Source: Motacilla alba alba (Eukaryota > Chordata > Aves > Passeriformes > Motacillidae). From it: a stretch of 64,000 nt of DNA. The position numbers and the translations under genes are program-made. The notes beneath the pieces were generated by a model. That model did no database searches, had not been told where the DNA came from, and saw nothing but the letters and a program-made list of their open reading frames with translations. The stretch lies in NCBI RefSeq assembly GCF_015832195.1, contig NC_052034.1, positions 4,675,501-4,739,500 of the forward strand. Direction: 5' to 3'. Of this stretch, positions 33,001 to 40,845 are shown in pieces (position 1 is the stretch's first letter; each line of letters opens with the position of its first letter).

Positions 33001-36000
33001 CCCCGCAGGCAGCGAGCTGTTAAACGCTGCCTTCCCTTTCGGCAGGAGCCTCTACCTTGGCCATGCTCCAGGGAGGCCTGGGCTGCCTTGGTCCATCACC
33101 ACGCATTGCTAACAGCCTCCTGTCATCACCATCCCTACACGTGAAATCCTGTATGCTCCCAGATCCCTGCCCAGCTCCACCTCCCGTCAGTAATCCCGTT
33201 AGCCTGGCAACTGTCGTGTCACGGAAGAGCGCATAAAACTGTTGTTTGGAAGCAATATGTAATCTTCCAACCTGCTGCGTGTAGCTGGGAGATGGTTTAT
33301 TGATTCAGACCCTTGTGATTTGGTATTTGCAATAACAGACTCTGCATGTGGGAGATCGTCACAGCACTTGTGCCTGGCAGGGTTTTACTAATAAACATCA
33401 GACCTACGGAAGGCGCCGTGCTCCGGTGTCACCGAGGTAAGACGGGGGACGTGGAGTCGTCCCACCTTGGCGGAGCGCATCCTCAAGTTAAAAAATCCAG
33501 CGGAACATATCTGCAAACACTGCTTCTCTCTCCCATCGCAGGATAATCACAATATCCTCAGGACACCGCTGTTTCCCGGGCTGTGAGTGGCAGCCAGGGC
33601 TCCCGTTTTGGCAGGGAGCTCGGGGTAGTCAGCACGACGCTCCCACCAGCGCAGCCCCTCGCTCATCGTGCAGAGGCACGACAGCAAAGCCAAAATGCTA
33701 CGGCAGTGACTTGGAGAATGTTCCTTTTCCTACACAGCCGTAGGAGTTGTCGCGAATTCAGCGTTCCCGACTCACCAGCCCTTTTTGGCAGTGGCGCAGG
33801 GATGAGACATCCCTGCTGGTAGCCCGTGCTTCGTTTCTGAAGGGCAGTGCCTGGAAGTCGTCCCCCTCATTCCCATTCCCAGGCAAGGCTCGATCCCATG
33901 CTTCGGGCAGCGATGCTATTTTTTCCCTATTAATGCCCCAGTCAGCGATGACTGGCTCTTACTGGTGATTTATGGAGAGTCTGAATAACCCAGTTTATCT
34001 AAAATATGTGGCAACTTTGCCTTGAAAGGATGGGTCTAGATGGACGGGTCACCTGCTGTTAACTAAACGGCAACAGATCTCCATACCAGGGAAAAGGCAA
34101 CAGCAACCACCCAGTTATATTTCAAGCACAATTAATAAGAAAACAGTGAGGTTTTTGTGCCTCCAACTCTTATTAGGCTGTAGGCACTGAAAAGAGGGAC
34201 TGTAAAAGCCCAAGGGGTCCTGGCTCTTGGACTAGCTGGTGATAACGACGTGGAGTAATTAGAGATGAACTCTACTTCCACTCTCTTTTTTCAGATTAGT
34301 ACAAGCTGAGTAGGACTCGTGGGCAGGATGGCACCGGCAGCTGTGCGCTGCTCCGCTGTTACTCCTTTTCCCTGTAAAGTCCAGAGGCAGAATTCATTAG
34401 ACATGAGCAAATTTTGCGTGTAAGAGGAAAAAGCCAAATCTAGGAGGAAAATCTGAATGAGAAATGACAAGTCTGGTGCAATGAGTCTGAAAAGCCACTC
34501 GGCGCAGAAGGAATAGCCCGAAAGCAAGCCTGGTGCGAGGAGTGGGAGCGAGACGGGAGCGGGGGGCGAAACCGGAGCTCTGAGGAGCTGAGCAGAGGGA
34601 GGGGACGGTTCTGCCTCGTTCTCTGCTTCTCTGCTGCGAGAAAGCCCCAGTCACAGGCACATACTGTAGCATTAGAGGATGCAATATGCTTTGCCACAGG
34701 ACATCCATTTAAAAATATGTCTGAGCATCCCACTTCCAAACGGAGTTTTCGGCTCAGCCTTTTCCACCAACTGCCGACAACATATTTCCCTGTAAATCAC
34801 TCGGGTTTCGGGGTGGATGGTGGTGTCTAACAACTGTAGTGAAAGGAGACGGTGGGGATGGGTCTGTGCCTTTGGGGGGAGTGGGATGCGCTGCACACGT
34901 GTAATTTTAGGTGGTTCGCCGGGAATTGCTGAATCTCTGCAGCTTTTCCTCTCCGAGATTTAACAGATGCATTTCAAGAGGAGTGGGGACACCTGCGAGG
35001 GTTTGAATTTCCCCTGTTTGCTCTCACACCGCGGCGTTTCCTTGCCTGCAGGCAAGGGGCTCTGCTGCCTGCTCTGCCAGCGTGAATTCTCACCGAGAAA
35101 GTTTCTCCTGCCCGTTCCGGGCTGGGAACACAACCAGCCGCCTGTTGCAGGCAGGGAGAGGAGGCAGGGAGTACTCCATACATCACGTTTTAACTGCCGT
35201 GGGTGATGAGCCTACTCATCACAGCCGCGTGGGTAATTCATGAGCAGAGAGGAGGGCTGAGCTAATTGGGGGCGTTTTTCACCCGGAATAGTCTCCGCAG
35301 CAGCGATGGGTGGGCGGGAGGTGCCCGGTTCCCGCTGACGCCGCTCTCCCCTCTCTCCGCACAGGGGGGTTTGCGGAGCTGCTGCTGGTGCTGCTGGGGC
35401 TGAAGGTGCCCGCTGCCCTGGGCTGCCCCACCGACTGCGTGTGCTACCCCTCCCCGATGACTGTCAGCTGCCAGGCTCACAACTTCGTCACCATCCCCGA
35501 GGGCATCCCCGAGGACAGCGAGAGGATCTTCCTCCAAAACAACCAGATCACCTTGCTGCTGCGGGGCCACTTCAGCCCTTCCATGGTCACCCTCTGGATC
35601 TACTCCAACAACATCACCTTCATCGACCCCAACACCTTCGATGGGTTCATCAACCTGGAAGAGCTGGACCTGGGGGACAACCGCTACTTAAGGGCTTTAG
35701 CTGCAGACACTTTCCAAGGGCTGGTGAAACTCCACGCCTTGTATCTGTACAAGTGCGGGCTGAGCTCTCTCCCCAGCGGGATTTTCGGTGGCCTCCACAA
35801 CCTGCAATACCTTTACCTGCAAGACAACCACATTGAGTTCCTGCAGGATGATATTTTTGTTGACTTGGTTAACCTCAGCCATCTTTTTCTCCATGGAAAC
35901 AAGCTCTGGAGCCTCCATCAGAACACGTTCAGGGGACTAATAAACCTGGATCGGCTGCTCATCCATCAAAATCAGCTGCAGTGGATTCATAGGCGGGCTT

Positions 36001-36728
36001 TTCATGACCTCCGAAGATTGACCACCCTTTTCCTGTTCAATAACAGCCTCTCGGAGCTGCAGGGGGACTGCCTGGCCCACCTGGGAGCCCTGGAGTTTCT
36101 CAGGCTGAACGGGAACCCATGGAGCTGCGACTGCAAAGCCCGTTCCCTCTGGGAATGGCTGCACAGGTTCAGAGGCTCCAGCTCCAGCGTCATCTGCGAG
36201 TCCCCCGAGCAGATGCACGGCAAGGACCTCAAGGTGCTAAGAGCAGAAGACTTTAGGAACTGTTCAGGGTCCGAGTCGCTCCACCAGATGAAAACACACA
36301 CCTTCTCCACGGCGGACAGAGGAGCCTCCAAATCCCACCACCCTCACCACTCCTCCAAGGAGAAGGGGAAGGAGCGAGGGGCTGAGAACAGTTTGCACAG
36401 CAACCAGCCCGCCGGCCCCCCCGGCTCCCGGCCGGGCTTCCGCAAACCCGGCAAGAACTGCACCAGCCACAAAAGCCGGAACCGAACCTCCAAACCGGTG
36501 TCCTTGGGGCCGCGCAAAAACGGGCAGGAGGTCCCAGACTATGTGCCTGATTATCAGCACAAATACAGCTTCGGGGCCATGCCCACGCTGTCCCCCAAGC
36601 GCAAGGGTAAGTGCACCCGGCGGACGCCCATCCGCCCGCCCAGCGGGGTGCAGCAGGCGGCCGGCTGCCCGGGGCTCAGGGCGTCGCTCCTGGTTTTTAT
36701 GGTGGTGTTGGCGGCCGTCATCCGCTGA
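9021..36728 (+). CDS. RTN4RL1: RTN4RL1, reticulon-4 receptor-like 1 (Nogo receptor homologue NgR3), two coding exons
   Basis: RTN4RL1 is a GPI-anchored neuronal LRR receptor of the Nogo receptor family. It binds chondroitin sulfate proteoglycans and restrains axon growth and synapse formation (family knowledge). Joining 9021-9033 to 35365-36728 gives 458 residues, against about 441 in human. Residues 1-24 are a signal peptide; the mature chain starts at Cys25. Next come a cysteine-rich LRR N-cap (CPTDCVC), eight LRRs (about 57-250) and a C-cap with Cys259, 261, 282 and 304. A basic, His/Ser-rich stalk and a hydrophobic GPI-signal tail (444-457, final Arg458) follow. Sequons include Asn87, 174, 230 and 303. 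LRR phrases such as [12 protein letters not shown] and the stalk phrase PDYQHKYSF separate it from NgR1 and NgR2. The omega site is probably near Ser431/Gly432 (inference). The reading frame is intact, with no frameshift or truncation seen. Confidence 0.96.
9489..9554. promoter_or_regulatory. RFX X-box flanked by two CRE-like sites
   Basis: TGTGACATCACG occurs at 9489-9500 and again at 9541-9552, 52 bp apart. Between them, 9502-9515 reads GTTGCCATGGAAAT on the minus strand, a near-perfect RFX X-box (GTTGCCATGGAAAC). The cluster lies about 450 bp inside intron 1 within the CpG island and is probably a promoter-proximal element of RTN4RL1. Confidence 0.55.
10190..10445. promoter_or_regulatory. 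Candidate conserved non-coding element (AT-rich island)
   Basis: Composition switches abruptly from GC-rich to AT-rich for about 250 bp and back. The island includes CTAATTAATAATTTAAAATC, TTCATTAGAATTTATC and CTGAATAATTC. The sharp edges and the TAATTA cores suggest a conserved enhancer-like block. Confidence 0.33.
13663..13676 (+). repeat. Poly-T tract
   Basis: About 14 T residues follow GCTA. It is a simple homopolymer tract in the intron. Confidence 0.9.
14125..14435. promoter_or_regulatory. AT-rich block with purine-rich run, candidate non-coding element
   Basis: AGTATTATAATTTCAATGGAA and TTTTTTAATAATTGAGGG are followed by an A/G-rich run (14350-14405). The first half looks like conserved AT-rich regulatory DNA; the second half is simple purine sequence. 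Confidence 0.25.
16735..16990. promoter_or_regulatory. Candidate conserved non-coding element
   Basis: An AT-rich island with few CpG and no repeat signature contains TTGAAACAATTTCAGATCTG and AGCTTTATTGTTTAAGC (SOX-like ATTGTT). It is bounded on both sides by GC-rich sequence. Confidence 0.28.
18230..18265 (+). repeat. T-rich pyrimidine tract
   Basis: TTCTTTTTTTTCC and a longer T run ending at about 18265 form a simple pyrimidine tract in intron 1. Confidence 0.85.
20205..20405. promoter_or_regulatory. Candidate conserved non-coding element (TAATTAAT and related cores)
   Basis: GTTAATGTACCACC, TTATCCATTTAAACATATAA and GGTTAATTATGCATTTTTAA lie within 150 bp, followed by TTAATCACC. Paired homeodomain cores, a POU-like ATGCAT and sharp AT-rich edges make this one of the better enhancer candidates in the intron. 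Confidence 0.35.
20655..20990. promoter_or_regulatory. Candidate conserved non-coding block
   Basis: AT-rich sequence with TTGTTTTAAAAAGGCATTTT, AACTTAATTGCACATTTGC and CTCGATTTAATAAATCTGC shows no repeat signature and no long ORF of note. It is flagged on composition only. Confidence 0.25.
24330..24780. promoter_or_regulatory. Candidate conserved non-coding block
   Basis: About 450 bp of AT-rich intron contains GGAATAAATTGTATCAACAG, a TTTTAATGAGCATTTCAG stretch and a TTTTC-rich run (24700-24720). No coding or repeat signature was seen. Confidence 0.22.
27225..27484 (+). mobile_element. CR1 LINE 3' end fragment
   Basis: The plus strand reads through typical CR1 3'UTR phrases in order: GGAGGTTTAGACTGGACATT, GAGAGGGTGGTCAGACCCTG, GAACAGGTTTCCTGGAGAGG, and near the end GATCATTGTAGGTCCCTTCC. 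It ends in TTCTAT followed by a (CCCAT)n tail. It is 5'-truncated, as most avian CR1 copies are. Confidence 0.88.
27454..27484 (+). repeat. (CCCAT)6 tail of the CR1 copy
   Basis: Six ATCCC/CCCAT units follow TTCTAT at the end of the CR1 fragment, where an 8-bp ATTCTATG-type repeat is usual. They probably arose by slippage of the CR1 tail. Confidence 0.9.
28560..28760. promoter_or_regulatory. Candidate conserved non-coding element
   Basis: GAAGACAAAGCTATTGTTTC (SOX-like), AGAGTTATTGATTTTTACAT and a following AT-rich run are bounded by GC-rich sequence. The call rests on composition and motif content only. Confidence 0.25.
30144..30163 (+). repeat. Poly-A tract
   Basis: An A homopolymer of about 17-18 bases follows AAAACAG, with an A/G-rich extension. 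No retrocopy was recognised in front of it. Confidence 0.85.
31365..31379 (+). repeat. Poly-T tract
   Basis: A simple T run in intron 1 follows TTTTCTTG. Confidence 0.85.
31515..31810. promoter_or_regulatory. Candidate conserved non-coding element (dense TAAT/ATTA cluster)
   Basis: About 300 bp packed with homeodomain-type cores include ACAATTAATCCCG, TCATCAATAATGCATG, GTTAATCTAATAATGAGTC, TTCATTAACTGATGCC and CCTAATTAATGCCCAATTAG. No repeat signature or coding frame is present. It is the strongest enhancer-like block in the RTN4RL1 intron by this criterion. Confidence 0.42.
32497..32715 (-). mobile_element. CR1 LINE 3' end fragment
   Basis: The plus strand shows the reverse complement of a CR1 3' end: TTTGGGTTGGAAGGGACCTC, CACCTTCCACTAGGACCAAG, GCAACCTGGCCTTGGACACT, GGGCAGCTTGTGCCAGGGCC and then TCACCACCCT. 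Similarity fades after about 32715. The element is in reverse orientation to RTN4RL1. Confidence 0.88.
33970..34190. promoter_or_regulatory. Candidate conserved non-coding block
   Basis: AT-rich sequence includes GTTTATCTAAAATATGTGGC, GTTAACTAAACGGC, CAATTAATAAGAAAACAG and CTTATTAGGC. No coding or repeat signature is present. The call rests on composition only. Confidence 0.25.
35165..35275. promoter_or_regulatory. Palindrome-bearing block just upstream of RTN4RL1 exon 2
   Basis: GTGATGAG (35203-35210) and CTCATCAC (35215-35222) form an 8-bp inverted repeat with a 4-nt spacer. GGGTAATTCATGAGC and GAGCTAATTGGGGGC follow. It lies within 200 bp of the acceptor of exon 2 and is not coding in the chosen frame. 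Confidence 0.3.
35365..36728 (+). CDS. RTN4RL1: RTN4RL1 coding exon 2 (rest of the protein)
   Basis: The exon begins after the acceptor CTCTCTCCGCACAG (ending 35364) with GG completing codon 5. It runs in one open frame to TGA at 36726-36728. An in-frame ATG at 35310 lies in the intron; its predicted N-terminus lacks a signal peptide of the family type and should not be used. Confidence 0.95.
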
Positions 36729-37893
36729 GCCCCCCCAGCCCCGGCCGCGGACGGAGCGGAGCTGTACTGCCACCAATCTACAAAGGACCAGAGTTTCTTT
36801 TCTTCTTGTTTTTTTGTACGTGGCTCAGCGTTGGCCTGGCGAAGGGAAGAACGTTGTCTCGGCTTCTGAGGGTTGTCTCCGTGCCCGGCCGGACTGTGCC
36901 GAGCGCGGTGGGAGCAGATTAAAAGGCATTATCACACCTTGTCACAAACAGCCTAACCGAGCACCTACAACAATAGCAACAAAAAAGCCAACCTTACGAA
37001 AAGCAGATAACGGGGATGGTAACCAATTCGTCGGTGACAACACCCAGACAAATGGACTGTATCCATGCTCTTGTGAAATCCCGTTCGTTTGAGAGCGCTC
37101 CGAACGACCCCTCCAATTACTGAAGGAACATAATTGCTGTAAAAACCATCACCGATTAAGCCTACACTGTTTCTCTCTGAAAGTGAGTGCAAGGACACTG
37201 ATACCGATGTAATAAGGACATTTGGTTCTCCCACGTTTTAGCCCTTTTGGCTCCAAACCCAGAGGCCAAAGTTGGCTGGGAATCTCTTAGAAGACAATCT
37301 CAAACCCCTGAATATCTCAGGCATTACAGCAGAACAGGGCTTGCCTGCTGGGCTTGGAGTAGCCGACAACCAAAGGAAAGACTGATTAGAGGTGGAATTA
37401 AACAAGAAAAAACCCAAACCCCAACAAACCCAACACATAAAGAAATGAGGTACCTGCAGGAGGTGTGTTTTTTGTAACCATGTTCACACATCTGAGAAAA
37501 AAACCCCAACAATTGCACAGGCTCCCCCTCTTCCCCTCAATTATCCATATGTATGTCTTACAATGTTTATAAACTATATGGAAACTGTATCTTCAGAACT
37601 AAGGATTGTATTATTGAATTTATAGCAGACCAGTATATGATTTTTTTTTTTTTTCCTTGAGAAAACAAACCGGCAGCAGTGCCTACAGATGCTGAAAGCC
37701 ATCAGGCGGGCTCAGTACACGCGGGGGAACCACAACGGACCAATGTTCTCAGCAATTCAGAGCACTAAACTTTGGGAGGGGTCGGGGGGTGGTTGTGTGC
37801 GATGCAGCAAAGTCCATACCCAGAGAGCCAAAATTCACCCTTACATCCTAATTTGTAACTGGCATGGGGGAGAGAGAGAGATTAATTAGCCCA

Positions 37894-37899
37894 AATAAA
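37894..37899 (+). terminator. Candidate polyadenylation signal AATAAA (proximal)
   Basis: AATAAA lies 1.17 kb after the RTN4RL1 stop. The following bases are not clearly GU-rich, so it is a weaker candidate. Confidence 0.25.
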
Positions 37900-38477
37900 T
37901 AGAGCCATAGAGCTCTGTCTCCGGAGAGCACGCGAGGCCCCGGGGAGGAAAGGGGCTGGTTTTGGGGCTGGAGGCAGAGAGGGGCTTCCCAGCCGTGGCA
38001 GTGGCGTGAGGACCTTTATAGCTGGACTAAGGTTTTCACTGGGGCAGCGAGGAGCAGCTCCCAGGCTGCAGACAGACCTGACAGAGTCAGGAGGGGTTTT
38101 GTTTCTTAAAAGGAACAGATTCTGGAAGAGTCAGAGTAGGGGGAAGCTACAGCTTGCAGAGGACCGGCGAGAAGCGCGGTGCCCGAGGTTTCTGGTCCAT
38201 GGCAGGAGAGAGAAATCCGTGGTCCAAGAGAGCTGTACAAAGGGGGTTGTGGGGAGGTGGGGGAGAGGGAGCAGAGCATCCTGCTCCCCTCTTCCTGGGT
38301 TAAACCAAGTGCTGGAGGGATGTGTTTGCTGGTCGGGGGCATGGCAGAGCTGGCAGCTCCACCGACGGCAGCCCATGGGCTCGGGGAGGTGCTGCCCAAA
38401 TTCTGCAGTTGGTGTGAATTCCCTGTCAGCGTGGATGTGTGAGACCAAACAGACACTGAAGTTAATGAAACAAGGGA

Positions 38478-38483
38478 AATAAA
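38478..38483 (+). terminator. Candidate polyadenylation signal AATAAA (distal)
   Basis: AATAAA lies 1.75 kb after the stop. A G/T-rich element (GTGGTGGTGTTTTTGAG) begins about 50 nt further on, which fits a functional 3' end. I prefer this one. Confidence 0.4.
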
Positions 38484-38499
38484 AGTGATCTTGGACAAG

Positions 38500-39561
38500 A
38501 AAAGGCTTCTGTTCTTTCCATAACCATATCTCAGTGGTGGTGTTTTTGAGCCTGTGGCTCAGGTGGGGGGCTGGAAATGCTGAAAAAAACAGCTGCACTT
38601 TTCCATCAGACACACAATTAGCTCCAGGAAGGATGGGCCAGCTGGGGAAATCTGGTGTCCCAACCCAAATCTGCTCTTCCACTTTGGGGAAGGGGAGAGG
38701 GTATTTACACAGTGGCAGATCCCTTGGAGGTATCTGGAAATGGAAAGGGAAACTCCCACTGAAAAGAGAAGCAGAAAATTCCCCGATGCGCTTGTGTTTA
38801 CGAGCAGCTGGATGCTGAGAGTGGGAAGCTGGAGGGGCACGGCCTCCTCTGTCCATCTTGCAAGCAAGGAAAGCCAGAGGCTTGGATGCTTCTCTTTTAG
38901 ACGCCCTTCTTGGGGAATAGCAACAGTAATTCTGGGAGGAGGAAGGAAGAGGTTACTTCATCAAGCCCTCTGCCTTCCAGCTCCTACCCAAACTTTTCTG
39001 TCTACAGGGCTCTAAAGCTCCACTAAAGGGATGTCCAATGCAGCCAGAACAAATAATCCGTGGTCTGAAATAGCTCCCTCATGTCCTACTCTCTATAACC
39101 AATAGCAACTGAATGAGTCTGGCACTGTCCCTCAGAAGTGGAGCATGTTGTTATGTTGGTTATTTCGTTTCATACTCTGGAAATCAAAGCTCTCAGTGGG
39201 AGAATGAAGAAGAGAAGCACTTTATTAATTTTTTTTTTAAGTCTGCGTGTAACTCCTATAATATAGGAGTGAAATGTCAGCACAGGAGATGCTAATGTTT
39301 TATAAATGATTTGGGTGCAGCAGGCACGGTGGATAGTCTTTGAGATGAATTATATTAGAACAGACTACGCCTGGCTCAAAACCATAATTGTATTTTTAGT
39401 ATCTTTTCCTTTAACATGTAGGAAAAATAAAGGCAACTCCATGGTGTATTACAAGCCTTGTCAATCAAGTGCTCTAACTCCTAGTGATAAAGGCAACTGT
39501 TTAAAAACCAGAAGGGAGACATGATACACTGCTAAATAGGAGATGTCTCTTGACATGGCAT
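38500..39561. other. Intergenic sequence 3' of RTN4RL1
   Basis: No recognisable exon, RNA gene or interspersed repeat was seen. An AT-rich patch (39220-39440) contains TTTATTAATTTTTTTTTTAA and ATGAATTATATTAG but no clear element. Confidence 0.6.
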
Positions 39562-40034
39562 TGTGGTTTAACCTGGCAGGCAGCTGAACACCACGCGGCC
39601 ATGCTGGAATGGGGAGAGGATTGGGAAAAATACAAGTGACATTCATGGCTTGAGATAAGGCTGGTTTAATAGGACAGAAATGGGAGAAATAATAATAGCA
39701 ACAATAGAATTGGAATATGCAAACCAAGTGATGCACAACGCAGTTGCTCACCACCTGCTGATGCCCAGCCAGTCCCTCAGCAGTGGCCCTCAGTTTATAT
39801 GCTCACCACGATTCCATTTGGTTTAGGATATCCCTTTGGCCAACTGGGATCAGCTGGGCCTTCCCAGTTTATTGTGCCCCACAGTGTCCTCAGAGGAGCA
39901 GAAAAGTCCTTGACTCAGGGCAAACGCTGCTGAGCAACAATGAAAAATCCATGTGTGATCAACATTATTCTCATCCCAAACCCACGCCACAGCTCCTAGA
40001 AAGAAAATCAACTAACCCAGCCCAAACCAGGACA
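39562..40034 (-). mobile_element. Avian endogenous retrovirus LTR (apparently solo)
   Basis: The plus strand reads the reverse complement of a common avian ERV LTR. It starts TGTGGTTTAACCTGGC and passes GAGATAAGGCTGGTTTAATA, GATGCACAACGCAGTTGCTC and ATATCCCTTTGGCCAACTGG. It ends with GCCCAAACCAGGACA, so the LTR runs from TGTCCTGG to CCACA on the minus strand. An ATATAAAC TATA box lies at about 39793-39800. No internal retroviral sequence adjoins it on either side, so it is called solo. A clear target duplication was not seen. Class III (ERVL-like) is a guess from memory. Confidence 0.82.
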
Positions 40035-40459
40035 CACCGGTTCCCGATACTCCTCCTGTCTCCTCCTCAGCTGCCATCCCTCCCTGCTCCCATCCTTCTT
40101 CCACGACCACGGCTCTTTGAGGATAAACTAAATTTTTATGGCATGCTCTGACACTCAGGCTCGATAACGAACCTGCGTGGTTCAGCTCACCACGGCCCCG
40201 GGTTCACGCTCGTGTGTTATCTCCCCAGCTCCTTCCTACAGCATGTCTTCATGCATTTTGAATGTTGCTCTGAGGCCCGGCAGAAATCCCCTCTCCTCTG
40301 CAGCAGCAGCTCTCCAGTCGAGCGGACGCAGGTGTAACCCTGACTTGCCAGAGATTGTCTGACTCAGGCTGAAGATAAGTTGGAGAAACTTGGGATCTCA
40401 TTAGAGTTGCTCCCAGGTGCCCAAGGTGTCTGGGAGGGGTAAAGAGCTGATCCCCAAAG

Positions 40460-40845
40460 TGGTGGGAAGCCACTTGGAGGTGACGCTGTGCTGGCACCAT
40501 GGGCTGAGGCCAGCGGGATGAGGTTCGGCGAGGACACGTGGCAGGTCCTGCCGTGGGTCACAACAACCACTACAGGGCTGGGGCAGTGTCTGGAGAGGTG
40601 CCCAGTGGGAAAGCACCTGGAGATGCTGGTCAACACGGGCTGAACGTGAGCCCAGGTGGGCAAGAAGGCCAAGGGCAGCTGGCTTGGGGCCCCCGTTCCT
40701 GGAGGAATTAAACAGGCCTGTGGATGTGGCACTTGGGGACGTGGTTTACTGGTGGCCTTGGCTGTGCTGGCTTAACTGTTGGACTTTATCATCACAGAGG
40801 TCTTTTCCAACCTAAATTCTTCCATGATTCTATACATTCTGAACC
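40460..40845 (+). mobile_element. CR1 LINE fragment, internally deleted
   Basis: The end of the CR1 reverse transcriptase region is recognisable (GGTCCTGCCGTGGGTCACAA, then CGGGCTGAACGTGAGCC and GGCAAGAAGGCCAAGGGCAG). It jumps near 40687-40692 directly to the 3'UTR phrase GTTCCTGGAGGAATTAAACA. GTGGATGTGGCACTTGGGGA and GAGGTCTTTTCCAACCTAAA follow, then CCATGATTCTATA. Several hundred bases between these parts are missing. No open frame remains. Confidence 0.85.

Larger units (their letters stand above)
9034..35364 (+). other. RTN4RL1: RTN4RL1 intron 1 (26,331 bp)
   Basis: A GTGAGC donor and CGCACAG acceptor bound the intron. It is GC-rich near the 5' end and mixed further in. I saw no nested protein-coding gene: the open frames inside are short or lie in GC-rich sequence and resemble no known family. 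It holds two CR1 fragments, homopolymer tracts and several AT-rich islands listed separately. Stretches not listed separately showed nothing I can name. Confidence 0.92.
36729..38500 (+). other. RTN4RL1: RTN4RL1 3'UTR (probable)
   Basis: The sequence after the TGA is free of recognisable exons or interspersed repeats and becomes AT-rich from about 37000, as a long neuronal 3'UTR would. It includes a poly-T run at 37640-37655. The 3' end was not mapped; the choice of 38500 rests on the second of two AATAAA signals. Confidence 0.5.

Noticed and set aside
35310..35364. In-frame extension of RTN4RL1 exon 2 up to an ATG at 35310
   Set aside because: A good acceptor ends at 35364, and the 13-nt exon 1 supplies an in-frame MLRQ start and a proper signal peptide, as in mammals.
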